A stretch of DNA of 64,000 nt from Methanobacterium sp. UBA375 (lineage in GTDB: Archaea; Methanobacteriota; Methanobacteria; Methanobacteriales; Methanobacteriaceae), in assembly GCA_002495625.1 (NCBI GenBank), contig DAGC01000002.1:451105-515104 (forward strand), in the 5' to 3' direction. The number at the start of each line of letters is the position of its first letter. Positions within the stretch are counted from its first letter, which is position 1. A program made the position numbers and the translations under genes. Positions 9,666 through 18,964 of the stretch are shown here, piece by piece. The notes below the pieces were generated by a model that was given only the letters and a program-made list of their open reading frames with translations, was not told where the DNA came from and did not search any database.

Positions 9666-11090
9666 TTATAGGACCGCGTAGTATTCTTGGATTAATAAAT
9701 TGGTTAAAGAGGATGTACCTAATCCCTTACCCTCATATTGATCTACAAGAACTACTCTGGTTCCGCCGCCTACATCACCGCAGTGTTTTGAACTGTATTT
9801 TGCGTAATTCCAGTTTGTCCATACACCATTAATAAGGACCTGTGTCCATGCGTGTTTGAATGAGTTATTGGCTATACCGCCTATGTAACCCATTATTCTA
9901 GCTTGAATTCCTGAAGCAGTTAGTCTCCAGTATAGATACAGAGCACTACCCCAGCAGTTTCCTTTACCTTCGGCAAGGAAGACATCTAGGTATGAATATT
10001 TATTACCCTGTATTGTTCCGTATTTCGCTTCGTCTCTTCCTATTTGGTCTATTGTCCCTTGAACATTACTGTTCAGGACGGAGTAGGGAACGATTTCAAG
10101 GGTGTTGGGTAATCTACCATTTGTACCATAGAATTGAATGACCTTGGCGAAGTTGTAGGTCAATGTTTCGTATCGCAGCTTTCCCAGTGTACTGTCCGCA
10201 AAATTAGGTGCTCTGCCTGCACTGTTGATGATTGATATCGCACTCTGTGCTAATTTAACATATTCTGCCATCTGTAAAGTACCGGCTTTAACCGTTTCAG
10301 TAGGATTTGGAGAACCAGTGACTGTTTTTAGTGTGATGGACGCTTTGGATCCGGTTTTCAACTGGACTATGGCGTAGCTTAATAGCTGCAGGAACTGTGG
10401 TGTGTTAACTTTTACGTTGTTTACGGTTACTGTGGATGGTGTTTTATGGTTGCTGTCAACGTAGTTTTTGTAGTTTTTCGCTGCGGTGACTATCTGAGGG
10501 ATGGTGAAGCTGGTTCCACTGGTTGCCGGGTTAGCTGTACTTGTTGATGAACTGGTTCCTTCACTTTTAGTCCATGGTGTTACTGATACGAAGTTGGGTA
10601 GTCGGTTGTTGGTTTTATAGAATGCCACGATCTTGGAGTAAGTGTAGATCAGGTTTTCGGTTCTCATGTTTCCCTTGGAAGTAGACATGAAGTTGGGTAG
10701 CCTTCCGTTGGTGTTTATGAAAGTGGTAATTTTACCGGCTAGTGTGACGTATTCACTTTTGGTTAGGGTACCAGTCTTTAAATTTCCATTGGGGTTGGGT
10801 GCTTTGGCAACGGTTTTCACTGTAATTGATGTTTTACTGTTTTTATTGAGGTTGGTCGTAGTTGAAGCTAACAGGTACAGGTACTGTTCTTTTGTCACTG
10901 TTTTACTACCAACTGTTACGGTGCTTGGAACTGCTTTTTTAGTTTCCACGTAATTTTTCACTGTATCTGATGATTTAATTATAGAATTCGCATCTACAGT
11001 AGTAGTAGTGGCAGCAGAAACATTTTCTGCATTTATAAACAGTGCTAAAGAGAAAAGTAAAAGCACTGATAATATTACTTTAATTTTAAT
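9666..11090 (-). CDS. Secreted pseudomurein-binding protein with transglutaminase-like peptidase domain
   Basis: 474 residues if started at ATT 11090. A signal peptide (n-region with lysines, cleavage after NVSA) precedes two pseudomurein-binding repeat modules (about residues 40-175 and 200-335; motifs such as RLPNFVSV and NGRLPN), then a C-terminal transglutaminase-like domain with Cys379 (GNCWGSAL), His413 (HAWTQV) and Asn428 where family members normally have Asp. The arrangement matches pseudomurein endoisopeptidases such as PeiW/PeiP, so a wall-remodelling or autolytic role is likely. Start choice: AGGAGG lies 7 nt before ATT 11090; the first usual start, GTG 11066, is over 30 nt from it and would remove the charged n-region. 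Confidence 0.85.
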   Translation of the reverse strand: MKIKVILSVLLLFSLALFINAENVSAATTTTVDANSIIKSSDTVKNYVETKKAVPSTVTVGSKTVTKEQYLYLLASTTTNLNKNSKTSITVKTVAKAPNPNGNLKTGTLTKSEYVTLAGKITTFINTNGRLPNFMSTSKGNMRTENLIYTYSKIVAFYKTNNRLPNFVSVTPWTKSEGTSSSTSTANPATSGTSFTIPQIVTAAKNYKNYVDSNHKTPSTVTVNNVKVNTPQFLQLLSYAIVQLKTGSKASITLKTVTGSPNPTETVKAGTLQMAEYVKLAQSAISIINSAGRAPNFADSTLGKLRYETLTYNFAKVIQFYGTNGRLPNTLEIVPYSVLNSNVQGTIDQIGRDEAKYGTIQGNKYSYLDVFLAEGKGNCWGSALYLYWRLTASGIQARIMGYIGGIANNSFKHAWTQVLINGVWTNWNYAKYSSKHCGDVGGGTRVVLVDQYEGKGLGTSSLTNLLIQEYYAVL

Positions 11091-11162
11091 TTTACCGCCT
11101 CCTTGTCCAAAATTTAGAAATTGGATATATTCTGAACAATAGTTATACTCATTCGCGTATGG

Positions 11163-11229
11163 TATATAAAGTTTTTGATTTTTTTTCCGAAAAAATAGGA
11201 TTAGAGAGCTCTTTTTTAAATTTAAGACA
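11163..11229 (-). promoter_or_regulatory. Promoter with element shared with the 15007-16320 gene
   Basis: On the coding strand TGTCTTAAATT (11219-11229) stands upstream of a T-run/A-run segment, CAAAAAC (11171-11177) and TATATA (11163-11168). The same blocks occur with identical spacing in front of the other pseudomurein-binding gene (16391-16459), which suggests co-regulation. Confidence 0.6.
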
Positions 11230-11755
11230 CTCTGAAAGGTTTAATTAAGGGTGTATTTGGAAGAATCCTTCTTTATTGTTATTTTTAACAATTTAAGTCA
11301 AATAAAAGTTTATTTGCCTAAAAAAGCCCCTTTAATTGTTATTGAGTCCGTATGATTATCGGTTTATTAGTAGTTGTATTTTAATTAAAAGTTCCATTGA
11401 GGAAAACTAGTTTAATTGGTGGAGAATTTTTATTTAAAAAAATTTGAAATAGTTAAATAAGTTTTCATAGACTTAGAGCGTTTTTATTAAAAAAGAGTTG
11501 TTTGCCGATTTTAGAGTGTATTTTTATGTATTATCCCCTGGTTTTTATGTAAGAGAGAACTCACATTGTTAATCAATATGAGATGTGTTTATAATACTTT
11601 TTGGCATGATTTTAACTGGTCATGAATATAAGTTTGGGATATTACTCACAAAAATTTTTTAAAATTTTATTTTAATGTGAAATAAAAATGCATGTGCAAT
11701 ATTAATAATTATCTAAACTTTCCTTAATAATTTAGAAAATTGGCAAGGTGAAAAT
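11230..11755. other. AT-rich intergenic region upstream of minD
   Basis: About 525 bp between divergent genes. It is very AT-rich, without a convincing ORF. A TATA-like stretch and the 5' region of minD are expected near 11590-11750. No other structure was recognised. Confidence 0.4.
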
Positions 11756-12562
11756 ATGACAAGGGTAATTGCAGTTGCTTCTGGTAAAGGGGGCGTCGGA
11801 AAAACAACAGTTACTGCAAATTTAGGCATAGCCCTTTCTCTCTTGGAGGAGGACGTGCTAATACTTGATATGGATATTAACATGGCTAATTTAGAGCTGA
11901 TCCTGGGACTGGAGGGAAAGCAGGTTACCTTACAGGAGGTTTTAGCCGGAGAAGAGAACATCCAAAACGCCATATATGAAGGCCCAGGAGGAGTTCACAT
12001 AGTCCCTGCCGGTCTTTCCCTGCCCAACCTCAAGTACATAAAAAGGGAGAGAATGGAAAAGGTTTTCGACCAGCTCATTGGGAGCGTGGACATAATCCTC
12101 ATAGACTCACCAGCAGGTCTCGAAAGAGACGCCCTGGCTGCCATGTCACCCGCAGATGAGATGATCCTGGTAACCACCCCAGAGGTCACATCCCTGACCG
12201 ATACACTCAAGACCAAATTACTGGCTGAAAGGATGGGAATCAACATTTTAGGCGTGGTCTTAAACCGGGATAAAAATGACCGGGATTTCCTATCCCCAGA
12301 AGAAGTGGAAGCCATCATGGAAGCACCCATCCTGTGCATCATACCCGAAGACACGGAGTTAATTAAATTCTATGCCCAGGGTACTCCAATAATTATAGAA
12401 GACCCAGAATCCGAGGTATCACATTCATTTCTAGATTTAGCATCTTACCTGGTTGATAAAGACTATTTAATGCCCGAAATACCTAAAAAAAGTTTCATAT
12501 CCAAGTTCATCGATGGTCTCATGGGCCATGTCCCTCTAAAACCCAGACGACAGAAAGGATAA
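11756..12562 (+). CDS. minD: MinD/ParA-family ATPase
   Basis: 268-residue SIMIBI-class ATPase. The deviant Walker A motif GKGGVGKTT is at residues 10-18, switch I is DMDINMANL (about 39-47), and Walker B is IILIDSPAGL (about 113-122). The C-terminus holds a short basic/amphipathic segment (FISKFIDGL) that could act as a membrane-targeting sequence. In archaea such proteins are involved in cell positioning or act as general P-loop switch ATPases. No MinE partner is seen. The start follows CAAGGTGAAAAT. Confidence 0.85.
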   Translation: MTRVIAVASGKGGVGKTTVTANLGIALSLLEEDVLILDMDINMANLELILGLEGKQVTLQEVLAGEENIQNAIYEGPGGVHIVPAGLSLPNLKYIKRERMEKVFDQLIGSVDIILIDSPAGLERDALAAMSPADEMILVTTPEVTSLTDTLKTKLLAERMGINILGVVLNRDKNDRDFLSPEEVEAIMEAPILCIIPEDTELIKFYAQGTPIIIEDPESEVSHSFLDLASYLVDKDYLMPEIPKKSFISKFIDGLMGHVPLKPRRQKG

Positions 12563-12818
12563 AACTCAATTTTTTAAAAACAACCAGGTAAGACTTTTTT
12601 AACTTAATTTTTTTTATTTTGGTGCGATTTATTTAAATTGTATAATTTTTTTATTCAGTTTTTTTTGTTTTAATCATATAATTTTTCATCATGATTTTTT
12701 TTCATTGATTTACAAAGTGAAAATGGGATAACTATATTAACCCTAACCCATAACTTTTATAAACATATTAAGAGTAGATATAGACTCACAAGAGATATTA
12801 ACCTTTTAACCTTGTTAG

Positions 12819-13385
12819 ATGATATTTATGGGCTATCTAATCTGTAAGGAATGTGATGGGTACTATCAGCTTCAGGAGGGGGAGCATCCAGAGGATTTTG
12901 ACCGGTGCCAGTGTGGAGGTAAACTGGAATACGTGGAGAAAATTGAAGACCAGAAGATAACCGATAAAATAACTTCTGCCCTAAACATCCGGAGGATATC
13001 CGGTATAATCGTAGGTGCGGTGGTTATACTGGTGTCCTTTTATATTTCTTCACCAGACCCTTACTCGTCCAACTTCGTATATAACAACAACATCTCCTTT
13101 TACCTGTGGGGTGCTGGTGGACTGGCAGCTGCAGTAATTGCCGGTGGAAACATCAGATCCGGTGTGTCCAACGGTTTTTATGCGGCCTGTATCTCCGGGC
13201 TGCTGGTGATCGTAACCTACTATTACCTGAGCAACCCCATATACCAGGTTGAATCTTCCCTGCCAGACGGTATAGCATTTTTTCTAGCTTTATGTGCAGT
13301 TTATCTCCTGGTACCTTCATTATTTAGTATAATAGGGGGTTTAATAGCCAGTATGTCCAGAAAGATCCTGATTAAGCTGACCTGA
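12819..13385 (+). CDS. Zinc-ribbon membrane protein
   Basis: 188 residues. The N-terminal zinc ribbon has CKEC then CQCGGKL (about residues 9-36), followed by four hydrophobic segments (about 62-80, 90-112, 118-140, 150-180). The ribbon is closely similar to that of the protein at 44486-45091, which has no membrane part. Both probably belong to a methanobacterial family of unknown function. Start may be ATG 12819 or ATG 12828; neither has a strong ribosome site. Confidence 0.75.
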   Translation: MIFMGYLICKECDGYYQLQEGEHPEDFDRCQCGGKLEYVEKIEDQKITDKITSALNIRRISGIIVGAVVILVSFYISSPDPYSSNFVYNNNISFYLWGAGGLAAAVIAGGNIRSGVSNGFYAACISGLLVIVTYYYLSNPIYQVESSLPDGIAFFLALCAVYLLVPSLFSIIGGLIASMSRKILIKLT

Positions 13386-13519
13386 TAATCTGGGGAGTAA
13401 CATATATAAATTATATGAGCCAAGAAATTATAATGAATTAAGATGTAATAGGGTGTGTCATCTTTAGTAAAAAATGAAATTCTAGGTTCCCGAACCGTAT
13501 TTTAAGTAGGTGGTATTAA

Positions 13520-13972
13520 ATGATTGAAGAACTGGAATTTGAGATGGAAATGGATTATGAAGATGAATGGTTCGAAGAAGAGGCATTCGAAGAAGAAACA
13601 TACAAGGAATTGGAACAGGCCAGGGGCGAAGTGGTTATAGATGCTAAAAAGAAGCGTCAGAAAAAAACCAGTAACGTCCAGGGGATTACACTAACATTTG
13701 AAGATACAGATGGCCTGGATGAAGACGAAACCTACACCATCAGCATAACTGCCGAGACAATAAAAATCGGACTAAGCGAAGGTGAAAACGGGAAGTTTAA
13801 GAAAGTGGGCATAGCCCAGTTGAAGGGGAATAAATTCCTGGAATACATAACCTTTCAGGACCATGAATTCAATCCCCAGATGACCATGGCCTTTGAAAAC
13901 GGGTACTCCATTGAGATCTCAGGTAGAGCTACCATTGAGGAAGTAAAGAACACTAAGAAAAGGAAGAAGTAA
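13520..13972 (+). CDS. Hypothetical acidic-headed protein
   Basis: 150 residues, not recognised. The first 35 are extremely rich in Glu/Asp with aromatic residues, followed by a lysine patch (KKKRQKK, about 43-49) and a predicted beta-rich domain; the C-terminus is lysine-rich. GTAGGTGG lies 6-10 nt before the ATG. A soluble, possibly nucleic-acid- or protein-binding role is only a guess. Confidence 0.7.
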   Translation: MIEELEFEMEMDYEDEWFEEEAFEEETYKELEQARGEVVIDAKKKRQKKTSNVQGITLTFEDTDGLDEDETYTISITAETIKIGLSEGENGKFKKVGIAQLKGNKFLEYITFQDHEFNPQMTMAFENGYSIEISGRATIEEVKNTKKRKK

Positions 13973-14146
13973 CGCCTTATAGAAGTAAAAATTTTATTTT
14001 TTTTAAAATTCAGTATTTCTTTAAATTCAGAAAATTTTTGCTTTTTTATGTTCAAATTTTTTGGATTTCTAAAAATTTTTTTAAAAACAATTTAAATTCT
14101 TAAACATTTATTATTTTCAATTCTAAATTTTCAAAGTTTTTATATA

Positions 14147-14584
14147 CTATTTCCTTATCTTCTTCAGCTTATCCCATGGGGAACTCTTAGGCTCACCAGA
14201 ATCCCCGGTTAATTTACTCAACTCCCTTTTAAGGTGGGTTATCTCCTTCTTGGATTGTAAAAGTAGGGTTTCCAGGTTATCGTTCTTACTTTTTAAGGTG
14301 TGATATTCCTTTTTAAGCTGATTATAATCTTTAGATTCCTTGCTGGTCTTAACTATCTGGAGTTCCCGGTTCAACTTTTTGATCAACTGTTTTTGCTGGT
14401 CTAACTTGGATATCAGTTTTCGGTTGGTGGCCTTAAGCTGGATGTTTTCTATCTCCAGGGTGTCTTCACCGGTGACAGATCTATCCTTCTTTGGAGAGAA
14501 TGTTATTTGATTTCCCATTTTATTACACTCTACAAATATCTTACTTTGATCCCCCATGAATATCTTACCGGGTATATCCCTCAT
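14147..14584 (-). CDS. Hypothetical coiled-coil protein
   Basis: 145 residues, not recognised. Residues about 45-125 form a long Leu/Lys/Glu-rich heptad-like coiled coil; the tail is basic (KLKKIRK). Similar coiled-coil proteins lie at 31586-32029 and 47174-47551. The start is uncertain because the first 20 codons overlap imperfect 28-bp repeats that each carry an ATG; ATG 14518 (MGNQI) is a good alternative. Confidence 0.65.
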   Translation of the reverse strand: MRDIPGKIFMGDQSKIFVECNKMGNQITFSPKKDRSVTGEDTLEIENIQLKATNRKLISKLDQQKQLIKKLNRELQIVKTSKESKDYNQLKKEYHTLKSKNDNLETLLLQSKKEITHLKRELSKLTGDSGEPKSSPWDKLKKIRK

Positions 14585-14613
14585 GAATTATCTTACTGAG
14601 TACATCCCGAATG
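14535..14613 (-). repeat. Imperfect 28-bp tandem repeats, three copies
   Basis: On the minus strand three successive segments follow the pattern TTCAT-nn-GGGAT with GTAAGATA at the end of each. Two copies are 28 bp; the last is shortened. They lie between the small gene at 14616-14786 and the coiled-coil gene and duplicate a GGG-containing leader with ATG. Confidence 0.6.
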
Positions 14614-14615
14614 AA

Positions 14616-14786
14616 TTACTGTATCATATCCATCTTGGTGTTGTCCAGTTCACTTCGTACGTCCTTTTTCTTTTTACCCTTGTGCTTTTTCAAACTGATC
14701 TTCCTGGGTTTTATGGTGAAACTACCGTCACTGGGATGTAACGTAAAATCGTCTCTAACATTTCCCTGATCATCCTGGGAGGTCAT
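14616..14786 (-). CDS. Small basic hypothetical protein (56 aa)
   Basis: A short ORF starting MTSQDDQGNVRDDF, with a basic middle (KISLKKHKGKKKKD) and ending KMDMIQ. GGGGA lies 9-13 nt before the ATG, and a duplicated TATA-containing segment (14881-14945) lies upstream. It is followed by the coiled-coil gene on the same strand, so the two may form an operon. Not recognised. Confidence 0.5.
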   Translation of the reverse strand: MTSQDDQGNVRDDFTLHPSDGSFTIKPRKISLKKHKGKKKKDVRSELDNTKMDMIQ

Positions 14787-14880
14787 GATGATCTTCCCCT
14801 ATAAGAGCTTACACTTAGATTATCAATAGAATAGTTCTCATTCTTATTTCATATATTTATCTAAAATTAATATGCAGATA

Positions 14881-14945
14881 GTGTAAATGATATAAAAAAG
14901 TTTGATCTTGGTTGGTGTAAATGATATAAAAAAAAGTTTGATCTT
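14881..14945 (-). promoter_or_regulatory. Duplicated promoter segment
   Basis: GTGTAAATGATATAAAAAA followed by GTTTGATCTT occurs twice (14881-14909 and 14915-14945, the second with two extra A). Read on the minus strand each copy contains an A/T box TTTATATCA, so this looks like a duplicated TATA region ahead of the 14786 gene. Confidence 0.45.
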
Positions 14946-15006
14946 ATCTAGGTAAAACCCTGTTTGAAAAAATAAAAAAATAGAAAGTAAATTTTGGTAT
15001 ACTTTC

Positions 15007-16320
15007 CTATTTACTTACCGCCACGAAGTTGGGCAGTCTCTTATCTGTTTTGTAGAAAGCCAGTACCTTGGAAAACGTGTAGACAGCCTTGGTGAAACTC
15101 AAGGTTCCCAGTTTGGTGGTCAGGAAATTCGGTGCTCTTCCATTGATGTTGATGAATTTCACGATGTTTTTAGCCACGGTTATGTACTCCGCCTTTAGGA
15201 TGTTGCCTGATTTGATGTTCCCTGATATTTTAGGGGCAGGGTTAACGTTTTTAACTGTAATCGTCGATGTTGATCCGCTGTTTAACTGAATAGTTGCTGT
15301 AGCTAAAAGGTACATGAATTTAGGCATAGTTAACTGGGCGCCGTTGACGGTTACATAGTTGGGTAATCTCTTGTTGGTTTCATAGAAAGTTTTAACACTG
15401 GCTGCTGCTGTTTGTATCTGGCTTACAGTGGCTTTCTGAGTGGTTGGGGTACTAGGTGTAGTAGGTGTAGTACTGACTGTGGTCTTGGTAGCCCATACAA
15501 TCAGATTGGCGATTATATCTGGGTACTGTGGACTCAGTTCTGGGTGTGGTCCGCTTAGAACAACTCTTCCATTACCATAGTAATCGCCCACAATGGCAGC
15601 GTAACCTTTGTATCCACTTTTGCTGTCTGCGTATTTTGCGAAGATCTTAGCTCCAGAGGATCTGAGGTACATAGCTGCTCCGTTGTAATGGTGAAGGGTT
15701 AGTGTACCGCTACGTTTTATCACACTAGTTCCGTCAGAGGTGAAGGTTACTGGCAGGTTTCCCGTATAACCGACTGCATATGCATTTACATGGGGAGCTA
15801 TTCCCCATCCATTGTAATAGCCATGGACAAAATTTGCGGCAGCATATGCTCCAGCGCAGATACCCAGGTATCCTCCACCGTTTTTAACGAAGTTTTTTAT
15901 GGCTGTACCATATATATTGCTACTCTTCAGGTAGTACCCACCACCACTTCCTCCCGGCATAACCAGGAGGTCGTAACCTGATAATATTGACGTGGTAATT
16001 CTGGTGGAAGTAGCGTAGCTGAATTTAACTCCGTTTACCAGATTCTGTGAGTTGGCAGTGGCCAGAGACGTTTTCACTCCAGCAACACAGTCTGATGCAG
16101 CTTCTGGACCGCTGTAGATTAAAACCTTTATGGTTGTAGGGCTTCCCGCCGCATAATTCGTGCTAGTACTGGTCGTTTTGGTTGTAGTTGTAGTATTTAC
16201 TTTCTTATCCTGTGCCGTAGTATCTGCAGTGCTTGTAGTATTTGCTGCTGCAGAAACAGCATTCAGGGTCAGTGTTAAACACAACAAAATTAACACTGTA
16301 AATAAAATTTTTTTGTTTAT
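15007..16320 (-). CDS. Secreted BPL_N/glutamine-amidotransferase-like protein with pseudomurein-binding repeats
   Basis: 437 residues if started at ATA 16320. A signal peptide (ending AVSA) and a Thr-rich linker lead to a class I amidotransferase-like domain of the BPL_N type (about residues 60-285; nucleophile elbow GICAGAY with Cys155, and His259-Pro-Glu of HPELSP). A C-terminal pseudomurein-binding module follows (about 305-437; NKRLPNYVTV, DKRLPNFVAV). Paralogues of the enzymatic domain without the wall-binding part are at 28052 and 29811. Extracellular action on an amide in pseudomurein is inferred from the architecture. Start choice: GGAGG lies 7 nt before ATA 16320, aligned codon for codon with the leader of the 9666-11090 gene. 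Confidence 0.82.
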   Translation of the reverse strand: MNKKILFTVLILLCLTLTLNAVSAAANTTSTADTTAQDKKVNTTTTTKTTSTSTNYAAGSPTTIKVLIYSGPEAASDCVAGVKTSLATANSQNLVNGVKFSYATSTRITTSILSGYDLLVMPGGSGGGYYLKSSNIYGTAIKNFVKNGGGYLGICAGAYAAANFVHGYYNGWGIAPHVNAYAVGYTGNLPVTFTSDGTSVIKRSGTLTLHHYNGAAMYLRSSGAKIFAKYADSKSGYKGYAAIVGDYYGNGRVVLSGPHPELSPQYPDIIANLIVWATKTTVSTTPTTPSTPTTQKATVSQIQTAAASVKTFYETNKRLPNYVTVNGAQLTMPKFMYLLATATIQLNSGSTSTITVKNVNPAPKISGNIKSGNILKAEYITVAKNIVKFININGRAPNFLTTKLGTLSFTKAVYTFSKVLAFYKTDKRLPNFVAVSK

Positions 16321-16390
16321 TATACCGCCTCCTTATCCTATAAACTCATTTTAAGGAATTTATTTGGATATTTTTTGATCATTTCTTGAC

Positions 16391-16459
16391 TACATATATA
16401 GTTTTTGGTTTTTTAGGCAAAAAAAGTCGTTCACAAACCTCCTTAACCAATTTAAGACA
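16391..16459 (-). promoter_or_regulatory. Promoter matching that of the 9666-11090 gene
   Basis: Contains TATATA (about 16395-16400), CAAAAAC (16401-16407 on the minus strand) and TGTCTTAAATT (16449-16459), the last exactly 48 bp from the CAAAAAC block, as in the other gene. Confidence 0.6.
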
Positions 16460-16831
16460 TGCTGTGATGTTATCTAACATGACAATTTTAAATAAGCGTT
16501 CTTAGTTTTTTTATTAAAAATATGAATCCATTTAAAACCTTAATTACCGTAATCTTATCTATTTATATTTTAATCATCTATAGGACTGTGTTTCACCAGC
16601 CAATTGAATCAACTTGGACAAACCTACTTAGTAATAACATTTTATATGGACTTATTTATCATCTAATTTGATAATAATTAACAGATAAGAGAAATAAGGT
16701 GTAGTACAAGTTTATTTATAAAAAGATAGTAAATACAATCATTTTTGTTACAATAATCCCTTTTTATAATATTTCACCTGATAACTTGATAAGTGAAAAA
16801 AATCGATATTTAAATACAGGAGCCTAGTTTT
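16460..16831. other. AT-rich intergenic region
   Basis: Between divergent genes. TATA-like stretches and T runs only; no ORF or strong dyad was seen. Confidence 0.35.
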
Positions 16832-17407
16832 ATGTTAATCACCAGCCAGATAATTGACTTCATCACCATCTCCCTAATAATTTTCGCTGTTTTCATGTTA
16901 TGGATTTTCTGGTCAGATGTTTTGGGTGCAGGATTCGAACCAACCTCCCGGAAAATAGTTAAAAATATGTTAGAGATGGCCCGGGTAGAAGCAGGTGACG
17001 TAGTTTATGATCTGGGATCCGGTGATGGCAGGATAGTGATAGAAGCCGCCCGGAGCTTCAACGCAGGGGCAGTGGGGATTGAAGCCGATCCACTGAGATT
17101 TTTATGGTCGAAGGCGAAGGTGTTACTTCTGGGCTTGCAGAACCAGGTGGATATCCGGTGGGGTAACTTCTTCCGGGAGGATATCAGCGAGGCTACGGTG
17201 GTAACTCTATTTCTCTCCCGCAAAGCGAATCAGAATTTAAAACGTAAACTGAAAGTCGAACTCCAGCCAGGGACCAGGGTGGTAACCTATTACTGGAAAT
17301 TCAATGGGTGGAAACCAGTCCAGGAAGACCTGAAAAACCATATATACCTCTACGTTGTGGGCCAGACCACCAGGGAATACCATCTAAAAGGTGAAAATAC
17401 CTTTTAA
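16832..17407 (+). CDS. Membrane-anchored SAM-dependent methyltransferase
   Basis: 191 residues. The N-terminal hydrophobic helix (about 9-30) is followed by GAGFEPTSRKIVKNML and motif I VYDLGSGDGRIVIEAA (about 64-79), then GIEADPLRF. The layout resembles small archaeal protein-lysine methyltransferases (aKMT-like), here with a membrane anchor. Substrate not known. AGGAGCC lies upstream of the ATG. Confidence 0.78.
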   Translation: MLITSQIIDFITISLIIFAVFMLWIFWSDVLGAGFEPTSRKIVKNMLEMARVEAGDVVYDLGSGDGRIVIEAARSFNAGAVGIEADPLRFLWSKAKVLLLGLQNQVDIRWGNFFREDISEATVVTLFLSRKANQNLKRKLKVELQPGTRVVTYYWKFNGWKPVQEDLKNHIYLYVVGQTTREYHLKGENTF

Positions 17408-17481
17408 CTGAAACCCCCCATGAATACTACCAACTAAAAAATCAAGTACCAGCCAGGACATATAATATAACTGGTGAGAAA

Positions 17482-17784
17482 ATGAGGGTGTGGGTTGAGC
17501 GCAGAGTTGAAGTTACAGATGAAAAGGTAACTGAAGTCCTGAATGAATATCTCCTGGGAAGGGACATAGAGGTACCGGATATACTTTTTCTTAAAAGCTT
17601 CGAAGTGAAGATAGGACTATCTTTTTATTGGATTAACCCTGAGCACTGCTTCTACGATGCCTTAGAACACAGGATGCTGTGCCGGCTTGAAGAGGTGAAG
17701 ATGTGCCTGAGTGAGTGGGAATCTGCCCAGGAGATGTATGAAAAATCTGGATTTGAAGTGATGAATGCTCCAGAGGATGTTTAA
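17482..17784 (+). CDS. Hypothetical protein (100 aa)
   Basis: Small soluble acidic protein with four cysteines (HCFYDAL, MLCRLEEVKMCL). Not recognised. It follows the methyltransferase by 74 bp, with TGGTGAGAAA before the ATG. Confidence 0.65.
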   Translation: MRVWVERRVEVTDEKVTEVLNEYLLGRDIEVPDILFLKSFEVKIGLSFYWINPEHCFYDALEHRMLCRLEEVKMCLSEWESAQEMYEKSGFEVMNAPEDV

Positions 17785-17805
17785 TAACAATAAAATAAAG
17801 ATGAT

Positions 17806-17886
17806 GGTGATGGGTTTTTACACCCGGACCATATGGACTCCTTTTAATAAAATAAATATAAATTCCGCAATCAGATCCCCATCACC
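17806..17886. other. Long inverted repeat, possible RNA fold
   Basis: GGTGATGGG (17806-17814) is exactly complementary to CCCATCACC (17878-17886). The enclosed 63 nt contain a further GGACC/GGACTCC-type partial dyad. It could be a 3'-UTR fold or small RNA. Confidence 0.35.
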
Positions 17887-18048
17887 GTAATTTTATTTAT
17901 ACGAACCTATTAATAAGTTTTCTCTAAATTTTATATCAAAATCTGTTGCCTAGGAGTTAACTAAAATCCAATTCCCAATATTTATATATAAAATAAATCA
18001 AAGGTTGTGTTAGGAATTACTATTAGTTTTGTAGAAGGGAGAGTACAG

Positions 18049-18918
18049 ATGGCAAAAGCAGGGGTAATGATCGTAGAAGATGAAGCCATTACTGCCTTAG
18101 AAATTCGAAATGTAATAGAATCAGCAGATTACGAAGTTTTATCCGTGGTATACAGTGGTGAAGACGCTATAAAAGAAGCTCTAACCTTAAAACCCGATCT
18201 AATTTTGATGGATATCATCCTGAAGGGAGAAATAGATGGAATAGACGCCGCCCGTAAGATCAAGGAATTCATGGATATCCCGGTTCTCTACATCACCGCT
18301 CTCGAATCAGTGGAACCAAACCGGCTTAAAAATACCAAAGGCGCAGGGTTCCTGGTTAAACCTATCTCTGAAGGAGAATTGATGAGCAACATCGAAATCG
18401 CCATTCACAACTACAAAAATAACAAGAAAGAACTCAAAAACACTAAATCCGAAAGTTTAAGTGATGTGCAGGTTTTCCTCCAGAGCATGATTCCCCAGTT
18501 ATCATCCAACCTATCCATTGATAAGAGAGGGGCCTTCCTGGGGATATTCCACAAGAAATTCGAAAAATTCATGAAACCCCGATTCCTCAAGGAAACCGGG
18601 AGATACGATAAGGGGGTATTCGATAAACTCCCAGAAACAGGTAAACTGCAGGTCTACCTCAACTGGATCATCACCTTCTTCCAGAACCTGGGCTTTGAAG
18701 TGGATGTATTCGATCAAAGGGATGAATGGATAGTCACCTTCCGGGACTGCACCTGGTGTGAGAGAAACTATGAAAACATATTCTGCTGCCTGATATGCCA
18801 GGCTATCCTGAAACAGACCTTAAACTGGACCGGTATTGATGGGGATATAGAATCACTTTCCGATGCCAGCATCAACAAGCCACTATGCAGATACAAGATA
18901 GCCCTGAATCATGACTGA
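18049..18918 (+). CDS. Response regulator with methanogen output domain (MetOD1-like)
   Basis: 289 residues. The N-terminal receiver (about 1-120) has the acidic pair in IVEDE, the phospho-acceptor Asp in LILMDIIL (about 58), Thr in LYITALE and Lys in FLVKPI. The C-terminal domain (about 150-289) contains CTWCERNYENIFCCLIC and resembles the methanogen output domain found in Methanobacteriales regulators; its Cys cluster may bind metal or sense redox. The start is ATG 18049 with GGGAGAG 6 nt upstream rather than the in-frame GTG 18007. No histidine kinase is adjacent. Confidence 0.8.
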   Translation: MAKAGVMIVEDEAITALEIRNVIESADYEVLSVVYSGEDAIKEALTLKPDLILMDIILKGEIDGIDAARKIKEFMDIPVLYITALESVEPNRLKNTKGAGFLVKPISEGELMSNIEIAIHNYKNNKKELKNTKSESLSDVQVFLQSMIPQLSSNLSIDKRGAFLGIFHKKFEKFMKPRFLKETGRYDKGVFDKLPETGKLQVYLNWIITFFQNLGFEVDVFDQRDEWIVTFRDCTWCERNYENIFCCLICQAILKQTLNWTGIDGDIESLSDASINKPLCRYKIALNHD

Positions 18919-18964
18919 TTTTCTAAAATATAAAAACTAATTTTTATACTTAGGGAGATTTTAA

